Assembly (NCBI GenBank): GCA_033558025.1
Contig: JAUCEF010000006.1
Coordinates: 124,001-188,000, forward strand
Length of the DNA stretch: 64,000 nt
Source of the DNA: Phytophthora sp. 'mugwort'
Lineage: Eukaryota > Oomycota > Peronosporomycetes > Peronosporales > Peronosporaceae
Direction of reading: 5' to 3'
Position numbers and translations under genes: made by a program. Each line of letters begins with the position of its first letter. The stretch's first letter is position 1. Below, one piece after another: positions 1 to 9,805 of this stretch. The notes below the pieces were generated by a model. It was not told the origin of the DNA. It saw only the letters and a program-made list of their open reading frames with translations, and searched no databases.

Positions 1-445
1 CAACCGAAGGGCCGAACGAGTCTTTGGAGCGCACCGAGATAATGGGCTGGCCAATGGCCACGCGGGCAGCCACACCGGCGGGCTTACCGTAGGCGTGACG
101 CATACCGGTCTGAAGTCTATCAGCACCGGCGCACGAAAGCATCTTGTTGATACGCAGGACCTGGAACGGGTGGCAACGGATACGCATGTGAAAGTTGTCC
201 TTGCCGCAGTACTTGGTCAGGTAACGGTTAGCAGCAACGCGGGCAGCCTCGAGAGCCTCCGACGACAGCTGCTCCTTCTCGTCGGACACCAAGTGAGCAA
301 CGAACGGGAAGGCGTCTACCGATGCTTTCCTGTTACCCACATCGTAGATGCGGATCTTCGGGTCGGGCACACCACGGCAGTAGCGCGACTTAATGAACGG
401 CTTCTTGTTCTGGAAACGGTAACACTTAGCAGGACGGCGACCCAT
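1..445 (-). CDS. RPL10: 60S ribosomal protein L10 (uL16), 5' part
   Basis: The minus-strand frame from ATG 445 runs without intron or stop off the left edge and gives 148 residues. It starts [11 protein letters not shown] and contains [41 protein letters not shown] and [12 protein letters not shown], which are highly conserved uL16 segments. The family is usually about 214-220 residues, so roughly the last third lies outside the window. In the large ribosomal subunit uL16 sits near the peptidyl-transferase centre and joins late in maturation. An initiator-like promoter lies 12-30 bp upstream. The sequence is clean, with no lesions, so this is taken as a functional housekeeping gene. Confidence 0.95.
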   Translation of the reverse strand, partial: MGRRPAKCYRFQNKKPFIKSRYCRGVPDPKIRIYDVGNRKASVDAFPFVAHLVSDEKEQLSSEALEAARVAANRYLTKYCGKDNFHMRIRCHPFQVLRINKMLSCAGADRLQTGMRHAYGKPAGVAARVAIGQPIISVRSKDSFGPSV

Positions 446-456
446 TTTGACTTCTA

Positions 457-475
457 GGCAAATAGCACAATGAAA
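457..475 (-). promoter_or_regulatory. Oomycete initiator + flanking promoter region of RPL10
   Basis: Read on the minus strand the sequence is TTTCATTGTGCTATTTGCC. It fits the oomycete core promoter, an Inr (TCATTYYNC-like) followed directly by a T-rich flanking element. It lies 12-30 bp upstream of the RPL10 ATG, implying a very short 5' UTR, as is usual for ribosomal protein genes in this group. Confidence 0.7.
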
Positions 476-1151
476 GACCTACGATGAGGGGGGGGTCTTG
501 CCAAGGCCTCCAGTCCATTCAGTTTGCCCCGCCAAGTCGCCCCTTCTTCACAGCGGATTGGATGAAAGTCAATACTAAGACTTGGAGATTGGTAGAAAAT
601 GTATCTGAGATGACGTCAGCCGTGGCAGTGATGCAAGCCTACGCGACATTATTGGAAGAAAGGAAGAATCCGTTGACGTAATCATTCTAACATCTTTGAT
701 TGGAAGAAATGGGTGCTGATGCTCGCCGGAGTGTTGGTTTATTCTAGCCTGTTTCGTGAATGATGATCTCTGAGAGGTCAGCCTTTTCCGTTGATTTTGA
801 CGCATTTAACGGAGCATAGGGACAGCACTCGCCATCAACAGTCGGCTCGCTTATCGAACAGTTCGTTCATAATGACACGGCGATTGGTCGCCTCAGGGCT
901 GTTCTTGTCGACGGTTATGTGGTAGCGTTTGGTAACGTGGTCTGTCATAGAAGGATCAGTTTTGTGGTAACGTGCGCTACCACGTAGCGATTGTGCGCGC
1001 TACGCTTTTCTGAGGGTCGTTCTTATCTGCTGGGATTTCCTGGGATTTTGAAACCCTCGCATTTCATTGGTACTCAGGTATTTACATAAGTTGCTCAGAT
1101 TTTGCATAAACTGGAAAACGGGGGTACGGTTCCCCAATCCCAAAAACAAAG
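476..1151. other. Intergenic, no gene recognised
   Basis: About 680 bp between the RPL10 promoter and the first transposon-like ORF. Short open frames exist on both strands but none resembles a known family. No RNA gene or clear repeat was seen. Confidence 0.5.
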
Positions 1152-1988
1152 TTGGGGATCGGAGCACGGAACCCAGACTGGGATCGGAGGGATGACCTAC
1201 CCAACAGCGTGCCATCCAACGATTTTGTAGGGGCTCCAGCGACCGTCATTTCTAAAATGGACTTCGAGACTCTTTTGCACCAGTTCGCTGGGTGTAAATG
1301 GAGGCCCCAAATTGAAGCGGCACCTTCTAAGAGCGACACAGAGGAAGCGACAGGTCATCCAGGTGCACCGGCAGACGCCACAGCTCCAGCCCTGGTCATC
1401 CCAGCAGCTGCGGTCACCTCGGCAGCTATGGCCACCTCGGCAGCTTTGGTCACCCCGAGAGCTTCGGTCACCGCGGGAGCTATGACACCTCGGCAGCTGC
1501 GGCCACTCTCGGCAGCTGCGGCTACCCCATTAGCTCCAGCCAGTCCAGCCGCTCCGGCCACGACGGCGGCTACAGACACCTCGGCAGCTCCGGCCACGAC
1601 GGCGGCTACAGACACCTCGGCAGCTCCAGCCACGACGGTGGCTCCAGCCACCACGGCAGCACGAACAGTAAATGACGCAAAAGACGTGGAGGAAGTGGCA
1701 CACCAGCCTCAGCAAGACGGAGTCGTGGAGCCGTGCACCATCTTCAAAGCTCTCGGGCTGCGCAAAGAAGTTTATCGAAGAGGTCTTCGCCCAACCAAAA
1801 AGGACCCTCAAGCCAACTACAGCAAGGCTGGTTACATCACGCTACTTCGTAACTACGACAGAACCAACCAACTGTACAGCGAAATCGCTCTCGGCAGTGG
1901 CAGCCAAAAACGAAAATTGACGGCTGAGCAAACAACCAAGACGAAGCACTGCATGTTCAGGCTCATCACTTTAAGCGCAACTCCGTGA
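1152..1988 (+). CDS. Hypothetical Ala/Pro/Thr-rich protein, probably transposon-associated
   Basis: An uninterrupted 278-codon frame. The N-terminal ~80 residues are of mixed composition. Residues ~80-170 are almost only Ala, Pro, Thr and Ser, with a 12-residue tandem unit (APATTAATDTSA). The C-terminal ~100 residues are charged and include FKALGLRKEVYRRGLRP and a KHCMFRLI segment near the end. I do not recognise the family. It ends abruptly, and it lies next to a broken PIF/Harbinger transposase on the other strand, so it may be a truncated accessory ORF of a mobile element. A chance frame in GC-rich repetitive DNA is possible in the middle part, but the tail looks protein-like. Confidence 0.35.
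   Translation: MGIGARNPDWDRRDDLPNSVPSNDFVGAPATVISKMDFETLLHQFAGCKWRPQIEAAPSKSDTEEATGHPGAPADATAPALVIPAAAVTSAAMATSAALVTPRASVTAGAMTPRQLRPLSAAAATPLAPASPAAPATTAATDTSAAPATTAATDTSAAPATTVAPATTAARTVNDAKDVEEVAHQPQQDGVVEPCTIFKALGLRKEVYRRGLRPTKKDPQANYSKAGYITLLRNYDRTNQLYSEIALGSGSQKRKLTAEQTTKTKHCMFRLITLSATP
1551..1645 (+). repeat. 36-bp tandem repeat inside the Ala/Pro/Thr-rich ORF
   Basis: The unit beginning GCTCCGGCCACGACGGCGGC occupies 1551-1586, repeats almost unchanged at 1587-1622, and is followed by a partial degenerate third copy. It encodes 12 residues per copy and keeps frame. Confidence 0.8.
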
Positions 1989-2097
1989 TGCTACCGATGT
2001 TGATCAAGTAAATGATCTTCAAGCTGACCTCGTGTTTATCGCTGGTATCAAAAACAATATCAAAGGGGGAGCTGCGTTGCTAATTGCTGGAGCGCCT

Positions 2098-3318
2098 CTA
2101 CGCATTTTGATTGTCCTCGCGTTCTCTTCGTTGCAAATTGTAAGTTGGTCGAACGGCGTTGCTATCAGCGATCCTTCGCATCATGATGTCACGAAGAAGG
2201 CTCGTTCCCACTCGAACGATGGAATCACTTGGCAGGTATGCAGCAGTCGTGCCTTGAAAGTGCAGAGGCTCTATTTCGCTTGCGTTGACATGATCGTCCT
2301 TATTGCGCTGCAATCGTTCCGTGATACAAACGTTGTGCCAATTCTGTGCTGCTAACATACGCTGAGTGGTGTGCTCAATGCTTGCTTCAATTGGGGCCCA
2401 GAAGATCCGCCACTTCGAAACCAGCAAGCCGAAAGCTATCTCCACTCTAATTCTTAGCTGGCTGCGGTAGAAATTGAACGCGTGTCGATCAGAAGGAAGA
2501 TCCTTACCCGGAAATGGCGTCAGCAAATGCTCCGACAGCATATAAGCACTGTCACCTAGAAGAAGTACTCCGACCGGCAGTTTCTCCACTCGCTTGCTTA
2601 ATCCGGTCTCTTCGTAGCTTACGAGATCGCTTACACTGCCAGGACATACGGCTGACACGTTATGTAAACCGCGACTCGAAGTCGCATACGCACTGGACAT
2701 TGATCCCGAAGGTTTGATAATGGCCGCTGAAGTACTTTTGCTGCCCAGTCCCCTGCGTATCCTTCTGCGTCGGCGCCCGGACATGACACAGCCAACCATC
2801 AATGCAGCCAATACTCCCCTCGAATACTCCATAACTACTCAGCAAGCTAAACCCACTGGTCATCGCTTCGATTTCGCTCTCGGTCTCCGGAAACGAAATG
2901 ACCAACGCTCGGATGAGCACAAATCACGACTGCATCGATACCTTTTTGCACCAGTAATAATAGCTGGGAATCGACACGCCTGCAATGCGACGCACGTCGT
3001 GAAACGAGCCTCCCCCCCCCCCCCCCCCCGCCAGACAGCGAATCGTCATCTGGATTATATTTTCGCGGGATATGGCGCTGTGGTAATCGACAGGAAGGAC
3101 GGGGCGATGATCTGCATTAAATGCTCGAACGACCGTGAAGACATGCGGTAGTACGCGCCAAATGCGCCTTCGCGAAGAAGCCGCTCACTTTCTGCATTCC
3201 AGTCTAACCTTTCCCGAGTTAGCTTAGGCTCTCTCCCTGTCCTTAGTTGCAGGAGTAGGTGCAGCGCAATGAGCACTGTACTACTTCGCTTCGATACGAC
3301 GGAGCACGCATCACACAC
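2098..3318 (-). pseudogene. PIF/Harbinger DDE transposase (DDE_Tnp_4), frameshifted
   Basis: Three minus-strand segments in different frames read as one HARBI1-like transposase. 3318-3055 gives the N-terminal helical part (RSFEHLMQIIAPSF). 2920-2660 gives the first catalytic Asp region (SIGCIDGWLCHVRAPTQKD followed by KYFSGHYQTFGINVQCVCD). 2832-2098 gives the second Asp (LLGDSAYMLSEHLLTPF) and the Glu region (RVEIAFGLLVSKWRIF). The breaks fall near an 18-C homopolymer at 3012 and near 2700. These motifs are diagnostic of PIF/Harbinger. The element is not functional as read; terminal inverted repeats were not identified. The accessory ORF at 1152-1988 may belong to the same insertion. Confidence 0.85.
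3012..3029. repeat. Poly-C tract (18 nt)
   Basis: A run of 18 C inside the broken Harbinger transposase. It is a likely slippage site and may be part of the reason the frame is lost; length error in the assembly is also possible. Confidence 0.85.
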
Positions 3319-3527
3319 TGTCCGTTGCAGGGGAGCTTCTCCCCAGCACAGGCCTTATATGTGTACGATAAACGGACAACAGACATCACAAAGAATCGTC
3401 AACTATTGCAGCACACGCATTCAAGCACGAAATTTCGCTCATTACCTTCAAGAAAAATGTCACGCGTGCGTCCCCTGTCCCTGTAGATGATGTTCGCTAA
3501 CGAGAGCGATACGCTCGCCAACTCACC

Positions 3528-3592
3528 TGGTTGCCTGGTTGCCTGGTTGCCTGCCTGCCTGCTCGCCCGGTTGCCTGCTCGTCTGGTTGCCT
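3528..3592. repeat. GGTTGCCT-type tandem repeat
   Basis: GGTTGCCT recurs perfectly three times and then in degenerate form (CTGCCTGC, GCCCGGTTGCCT, GTCTGGTTGCCT) over about 65 bp. Confidence 0.8.
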
Positions 3593-5450
3593 TTTGTCGA
3601 TGTGTGCCCCCTCCCAGCGACTCTCTGAGCGAGCCGCTAATGCGGACATAAAATCCCAGTCTGCGTGGGATCGGTGCGATCGGTTCCTATCAGTGCCCAG
3701 CTACCCCTTGCCCTTGCCAACAAGGCTGGGATCCGTGCCTAACAGATAAGAGCGGCCCTGATTGGCTACGCTACACTTGAAGATGTTACAGATTTGGACG
3801 GAAAGATATGACGGACACAAAACAATGACAGATGAGGTTTTACATTGGTCGCACCATACAAACATTTTGACCAATAAGATCATCGGTCTGTGAACACACC
3901 GTCGACATCTATAATTGGTGCACGAAATGCCGACACAGCAACCGCTCGCTTGCAAGCTTGAGGAGTGGGCGACGAGAGTAGCCTGTGCGGCAGAGGCGCA
4001 GGAATCGTTTGCGGTCTGGTGCGCGGAGGTGGTGTCGTCCCCCTCGTGCTGCTGTTGTGTCTGGAATCTTGCCGCGTTGGCTCTGATAGAAATGCTGCTC
4101 GATTATAAACGATGTACCAATTTCATGAAACAAAATGGGGCATTAAAGAAATCGTGGTGGGATTAACGACTCCCCTTTTGGTCTTGCAGCAAGCGGTCAA
4201 CCTTGGTGCTAATACGCACATAGCAAAGCAGATGCGTGACAGTCTAATCCGCGTGTACATTATCAACTGTCAATGTAAGTAGTGGACAGATTACCTTCCT
4301 TCTGTTCAAGATACCACTCTTTTTATTTATCGGGGATATGTATTATAGCTGGTGCATCGTCGACTCACAAACAAACCGTAACCTCGTGTCTCCAGCTCTC
4401 TCGACAGACAGATATATCGCGCTCCCCCCAGCGCACTGAACAGGCGTTTACTGGACTTTTTCTGCTGTGGCGTGATGGATTTGTGAACCTTAGCTATTCT
4501 AGGCTTGGCTTTTGGATCGGGTTTATGTGCGAGGTAGAGTGGCGACTTCGACGGTCGAGTGTCGATCCATGGACAATGTGCGGCGGGCGGCGGTGTACTT
4601 GACGCTGGTGAACTAGTAAAAAATGGACCCGACTCAGTGGAGCTAGAGCTATCGAAGAATAAGGAGAGCTCGATGCCGACAGCTTATCCAGAAGACGGGA
4701 CGATTAAAGGCGGAGCTTTGCGGTCGTGCCACATTGGGTAAGTGCATCGTAGACTGACGAGAAGCATAATCGGCCGTGACGACGCTCGCTTGGGGTCGTT
4801 TTGATGTGGGCTCGAAACGTCTACCCGCACACCCATAGCTTCAGGAACCGGCGGTCTGCTATGATGTACCACGCTCACTTCGCGAACTTCCATTCTTCAG
4901 GGACGAACCTCAGCAGTTCGTCTTCACCCCAAAACACGTCCACATATCGCTCCGCCTCGCGCTTATTTGCCAATCCCATTGGCGTATAGTACTTCATCAC
5001 CGTCGCCAGACGGTGGTTAGTGGCACCAGACCCGGGCGAGAAGGTTCCGCCACATAGCGAAGAGTGACAGCTACGCATTCACGGTCACTTGAGACGTGTG
5101 CTTGATTTGGGGAATTTCTGTCTAAATGAGAGTGGTGGAGGGGGGGGGCATTCGCGCGCGAAACAGCAACCAGAGATTCTATACAATATACAAATGAGGA
5201 CCGTAGACGTTTAGTTTTTGAATAGCACGTTCGGAATAATTGGCCCGACGATAGCTACGTTATTGTACAAAATATGCTGAGTTGCTCACTTAGAGTTTGT
5301 GATGCTTCATTAGAGAAGTTTATAACATGATTTGCATCCTGTAAATACACCCCGTGGCGATGAAAGTATTCATGAGGCATTTTTTCGGTCGCACACCGAA
5401 ATATCACGTAGTTCATTGGTGTCTTGAAACAGGCGGTTTGAAATGTCAGC

Positions 5451-5554
5451 TAACGTTTTTGCTATATGTTCGACTTATTAGCTCACATCTCAAATCGCCT
5501 AACATTTTTGCAAAAGTTTAGACTATTTATTAGCGGACATTTCAATCCGTCGCC
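5451..5554. repeat. Tandem ~50-bp duplication with an inverted neighbour
   Basis: Unit 1 (5451-5499) and unit 2 (5500-5554) share TAAC(G/A)TTTTTGC, then GACT..TTATTAGC and ACAT(C/T)TCAA. The stretch just before unit 1 (5432-5450, TTTGAAATGTCAGCTAA) is an inverted, slightly mismatched version of TTAGCGGACATTTCAA in unit 2. Confidence 0.7.
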
Positions 5555-6304
5555 CAAATCACGCTCCTGCAGATACTCCATCTGATCTCGAAGCCTACTC
5601 AGACTCAGACTTGGATACAGAAGGTTTTGATGATGTCCCTAAATTCACAAATATACAAAAATATATGAAGAGCTAACGTCATATATACGAAAAGTTGATA
5701 TAGCAACTGCTACATGGATCATCATGCTAATACTTCGCCCCTAACCACACACCGTCTGTAAATATCTCGTCGGTTTGCCCACTTTACAAAGCGAAGGTAC
5801 TATCACACTACTTTTTGTACATATTGAAGTTATATTTGGAAGTGGTTTTGGGGCCTGAATGTCCTGTAAGTTCAAAGAATATATTTTTGGGGGTCAATTC
5901 CGGTCGAGGTCAAATTGGGTCAACGCTTTTAAACCTAAACCGTACTTATTTTGACTTTATGAAATTTCACTGAGTGACTAAGAAATCGGAGGTGGGAAAT
6001 GGGTTCTGTTAATACGATGCTTGCCAAGATCTGGATAAATCCACATGCTGCCTCGAGACGCACGATCTTGTCTCCGGGAGGTCTGTTGCTTGCGTTATTG
6101 TTGCGCACAGCGCTTGAAGCATATGAGGGTCTCACCCCAGTGAAATGGGTAATATATTGTTATGGGCAACTTCTCGGCTCCTGATAGTTTACAGCTTGGT
6201 GCAGAAGTTCATGCCCAAGGCTTTTGTCATCTTTTTTTCTGAATAATTTCACCATCTCATGCATGCACGAACTCACGACCTGTTCTCAGCAATGCTGCTG
6301 CCAC

Positions 6305-6769
6305 TTACTTGGGCTGGTTCACGCGACCCATGCGCGTCGGTTTCTGTCGTCGGCCCTCGAAGGAGCGCTTAGGCGACTGGCGTTGGCGGAAGCTGTCCTT
6401 CCTCTTGAGACCCTGGGGCCGCTCCTCCTCGTCGTTGACCGCGCGCTCGTGGAACTCCTCATGGTGCATGCGTTTCTGCTCCAGCATCTTGACGGTTTGG
6501 CGCAGGTGCACTGAATTCTCCACGTCATGGATGAGGCTGTTAATGCGCTCCATCTCCTCCAGGTGGTGGCGCTCCTTGGCCGGCAGCTTCACGGAGCTAA
6601 GCGAATCCGAGTGCTCGAACTCCTGCAGCAGCACGAAGCCGTTGTCACCCGGCTCGGCAGCCACGGGCATGTTGTAGTGGAAGCGGTTGTTTTTGGGGCT
6701 CCAGCGCAGCCGCGGGATCGAGTCCATCAAGACACTGTCGCTGTCAACCATCATGGACATCGTCGCCAT
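6305..6769 (-). CDS. Hypothetical 154-residue charged protein
   Basis: A single-exon frame from ATG 6769 to stop 6305. The N-terminus holds three Met within seven residues, then a RLRWSPKNNRFHYNMP segment. A helical, charged region follows (residues ~60-110, KERHHLEEMERINSLIHDVEN and LRQTVKMLEQKRMHHEEF), probably a short coiled coil, and then a basic Arg/Lys-rich tail. I do not recognise a family. A possible initiator (CTCACTTCGCAACAAG on the minus strand) lies ~55-70 bp upstream of the ATG, and codon use is GC-rich like the neighbouring genes, which support a real gene. The long plus-strand frames over the same DNA are taken as shadows. Confidence 0.65.
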   Translation of the reverse strand: MATMSMMVDSDSVLMDSIPRLRWSPKNNRFHYNMPVAAEPGDNGFVLLQEFEHSDSLSSVKLPAKERHHLEEMERINSLIHDVENSVHLRQTVKMLEQKRMHHEEFHERAVNDEEERPQGLKRKDSFRQRQSPKRSFEGRRQKPTRMGRVNQPK

Positions 6770-6957
6770 GGTGAAAGGTGGGGGGCTGTTGCTGTTTTGC
6801 TTGGCTTGTTGCTTGCTTGTTGCGAAGTGAGAACGGAGAACACTTGATCGGGTGTCATCAGATCATGAGGAAAAACATGCCATGTTGAAGCTCGTACCAC
6901 GCTCGCTGATTGGTTGCACTTTTATCTGGACCCAAAGACACGATTCAAAATTCAGGA

Positions 6958-9624
6958 TTATTTCGACTTTTGCGGAATCGACGGTAGCTTCAACTTCGGC
7001 GCGACTACAGGCCGGAGCAGCATCGGCGCGCTGTGAGAGGCGCCGAGCGCGGAGGCCACGACGGACTCCGTCTTGGTGGATACTTGGTGCCAGCGACGTG
7101 CGGTCGCGAGCTTGATGCCTCGGGTTATCACGAGCTGCGATTGCGGCGGCGACTTGAGTCGGCTGCGATCACTAAACGTTTGATCCATCCCTTTTTGAGC
7201 TTCAGCAGCGAGATCGCAGCCTGGCGCATCTGTAAGGAAGCTGAAGGTGTCAGCGGGCGTCTGCGTACCGACCTTGAAGCTGCTGCTAGCTGGTGGACGG
7301 CAGTCACTGCCCTCTGAAGAGTCAGCAAGGCCTAGCTGCGCCTGCATCGCCCGTCGGATCTCGAGCCAGTCGTCAACTTGCCGCGGCTGGGGTAAAGGTA
7401 AAGCTTTCTGTTGTGCTCGAGGCTTTCGCGTCCTGAACTCTACGTGGGACGAAGGTTCGCCCAGTGGCGGTGCTTGGCTGCTTAGCACGCTGTATGGCGC
7501 TAACTGCTTCACGGGACTCCACAGACCTCGGGGTTCACAATGCTGCTGAAGGAATGAGCTCACGGCACAGTAATTCTGCAGGGAGATGTGCTCGAGCGAC
7601 GTGAGCACGTAGTTGGCATCCAGCGTATCGTTCGAGCTGAAGATCTCGATCGCCTTCGCCTGGCTGGATGACTGAGTCGAGCTGTTCCGCTCGCGAGCCA
7701 AGTCTTGCAGCATTTGAGCTGTCACGAAATAGTTTGGGAATCCTTGTCTGCGAGCAGCTCCATGACGATGGAATGCTTCGCTGTCGCGATGCAATTTACC
7801 GATTCGTGTGCTGTTTGTACTGTAGCTGTCGGACTTTGTGTGAGCGCTTGCAGATAATTCCTCCTCTTGCTGCTTGGTGAGGTATTTGACGCGCCATACA
7901 CTACTAGAGATTCGGGACATCTGTTCTAGCGCGATCGTGATCGACCGAGACGCGTCTGTAGGCAATGCTCCTACAACAAACAGTGCGTCAGAAGACAAGA
8001 ACTGGATTTTCATGAACTGCCGCGAGTTAACTTCGACCCAGTGTCCTGGCTTCGGCTTCTGTGTAGCTGCGCTCCCCATGGCCCCTACTCGACCCAATCT
8101 GGCTTGTGCTTCTGTCTCCCTTCCAAGTGAAAATGGGTTAGCATCAGCGGTGTCATCTTGTTTCACGTTGTCTTGGGGCTTGGAATTTAGATTCCACGCC
8201 ATGTTGATGCTACTTCCGGTTGTTGGAGTGTCTGGTGCGGTCTTGTGCATGGATATGACAACGCTCGGTACAACCACCTGACATCCTCCTTGAGAAACAA
8301 AACTTACTGGACCTGACTCAGCAGCATGAATCAGAGGCACGAGCTCTCGGAAAAGAGCGTTGCGCTTTCCTTTTCCCTTTGAAGCCACAGTCCCTGGATC
8401 CGGGAAGGAGGCGACATTGGAAAGTATCTTGATCGCGCGACGACACCGTATTGTCGTTGCTTGCGGGTCGAATTCGTTAACAGGGTTAACGGAACCGCTT
8501 GTTGTGGCGAGGAGAGTTGTGAAGAGGGTTGGAATAGCCCCAAGAAGCTTACTTTCGTCTTCAAACTCAGGGGTTGCCACTTCCGAATTGAGCTCATCTC
8601 GCATTAATTGCTCTCTGTCAAGTGAAACTTGTCGAGCGACTGCGATTAACGCCACCAAAGCGTACGGCGGTAGATTAACGGTGTCTCGGATGGCTTCGGA
8701 CGGGAAGTGGGGACTATCTAGCTGCCTAATCATCAATGCTTCGGACAGGAGTACTGTCGGGAAACGGAATTGAAGAAAAGCAGCTAATAGGACGATGACG
8801 TCAATTCGTGTCCGTCGCGGCAGTGCTAGTATCTCGTCCAGCCATATCTTCGGCATCAATCGCGAATTTGGAGCTTGTCTGGAGGGTGCAAAATGGCAAT
8901 GCGGGTTGTGCATGGCGCTTTCAGCATTGTGAAACGAAACGATGGCGTACAATCTTCTTAAGTCAGGCGGGTCGTTTAAATTTGCAGCTTCGTGGGCGGC
9001 ATTAATAAGACTGGCACAAGGCGGCAGCTCAGCGGCGTCAACTTTCTCGATCTCCGATTCTACCCATACGTCGCTCGCTGCTCCGAATTTGTGGTCTGAG
9101 GCTGATCTTCGGCGTTGTTGGAGTAGATTTACTACGAATACGTCAAACTCTTCGATCGATCGTTGCCTCTCTGCTGTAGATATGAAATGGCTATCCAGGA
9201 TCCAAACATTTGGCAGCAGGGCTACAACCTTCTTCCGATATTCGTCGACAGTGTTACCTTTCAACAGACTATCGTTGCCAGTCACTCGCAGCTCCAGTAA
9301 ATGCTGGTCTCTGAGGCAGACCAAATCCTCAAAACAAATTCGATTTCTCTCGAGATATAAGAAACCCAACGCCCGAAAAGATGCTAGTGCGTGGAGATTC
9401 TTTAGCAGATTCCCATTGAGATCGATCCGCCAGAGCTTCCTCAGCTCGATGATGCCTTCAAGGTCTTTGATATGGTTGTTGTCCGTATACAAGGACTGTA
9501 GATTTTTGCACAACTCAAGATGTCTGATGCACTCGATGTCAGAGTTGGAGAGATGAAGTACCAGAAGATCCGGTAGAGGTGCCTTGGCCCGCGCGCGAAT
9601 CAACGCGGCTTCCGGTGATCTCAT
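6958..9624 (-). CDS. Leucine-rich repeat protein, 888 residues
   Basis: A single-exon frame. The first true ATG is at 9624 (MRSPEAALIRARAKAP); upstream in-frame codons lack ATG, and an Inr-like promoter lies ~50-65 bp upstream, which fixes the start. Residues ~17-150 form an SDS22-type LRR array (LLVLHLSNSDIECIRHLEL, LQSLYTDNNHIKDLEGI, LWRIDLNGNLLKNLHAL, LGFLYLERNRICFEDL), capped by VALLPNVWILDSHFIS. The remaining ~740 residues are mostly helical or disordered without a domain I can name. LRR-cap arrangements of this kind are common in axonemal and basal-body proteins. The neighbouring gene is a coiled-coil candidate of the same setting, so a flagellar role is possible but inferred. Confidence 0.85.
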   Translation of the reverse strand: MRSPEAALIRARAKAPLPDLLVLHLSNSDIECIRHLELCKNLQSLYTDNNHIKDLEGIIELRKLWRIDLNGNLLKNLHALASFRALGFLYLERNRICFEDLVCLRDQHLLELRVTGNDSLLKGNTVDEYRKKVVALLPNVWILDSHFISTAERQRSIEEFDVFVVNLLQQRRRSASDHKFGAASDVWVESEIEKVDAAELPPCASLINAAHEAANLNDPPDLRRLYAIVSFHNAESAMHNPHCHFAPSRQAPNSRLMPKIWLDEILALPRRTRIDVIVLLAAFLQFRFPTVLLSEALMIRQLDSPHFPSEAIRDTVNLPPYALVALIAVARQVSLDREQLMRDELNSEVATPEFEDESKLLGAIPTLFTTLLATTSGSVNPVNEFDPQATTIRCRRAIKILSNVASFPDPGTVASKGKGKRNALFRELVPLIHAAESGPVSFVSQGGCQVVVPSVVISMHKTAPDTPTTGSSINMAWNLNSKPQDNVKQDDTADANPFSLGRETEAQARLGRVGAMGSAATQKPKPGHWVEVNSRQFMKIQFLSSDALFVVGALPTDASRSITIALEQMSRISSSVWRVKYLTKQQEEELSASAHTKSDSYSTNSTRIGKLHRDSEAFHRHGAARRQGFPNYFVTAQMLQDLARERNSSTQSSSQAKAIEIFSSNDTLDANYVLTSLEHISLQNYCAVSSFLQQHCEPRGLWSPVKQLAPYSVLSSQAPPLGEPSSHVEFRTRKPRAQQKALPLPQPRQVDDWLEIRRAMQAQLGLADSSEGSDCRPPASSSFKVGTQTPADTFSFLTDAPGCDLAAEAQKGMDQTFSDRSRLKSPPQSQLVITRGIKLATARRWHQVSTKTESVVASALGASHSAPMLLRPVVAPKLKLPSIPQKSK

Positions 9625-9670
9625 TCCGCCTTCGTCATGCGCCCAAGTTGAAGTATTTTTTCGAGTGCTT

Positions 9671-9688
9671 GGCAAAAACAGCAATGCT
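9671..9688 (-). promoter_or_regulatory. Inr-like core promoter of the LRR gene
   Basis: The minus strand reads AGCATTGCTGTTTTTGCC, close to the oomycete Inr plus T-rich flanking element. It sits 47-64 bp upstream of the ATG at 9624. Confidence 0.55.
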
Positions 9689-9805
9689 TAATTTATCGAT
9701 ACACAAAAAAACTCGCACCAACGACGTTGACTTTACTGCCCCGAAATTGTTACCATCAGAATTGTTATATCTGGATTATAAAAAGATTGATTTATTGAAT
9801 CAATA

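Larger units (their letters stand above)
3319..6304. other. Long intergenic stretch without a recognisable gene
   Basis: About 3 kb. It holds an octamer repeat (3528-3592), a minus-strand open segment at 5078-4875 with protein-like composition (RYVDVFWGEDELLRFVPEEW) that I cannot assign, a duplicated AT-rich motif (5451-5554), and a short plus-strand coding-looking tail at about 5555-5674 rich in Asp/Ser (SDLEAYSDSDLDTEGFDDV) ending in a stop. These look like decayed transposon pieces. No complete gene is supported. Confidence 0.5.

Noticed and set aside
8942..9556. 204-codon plus-strand frame
   Set aside because: Antisense to the LRR array of the minus-strand gene, which has clear LRR consensus.
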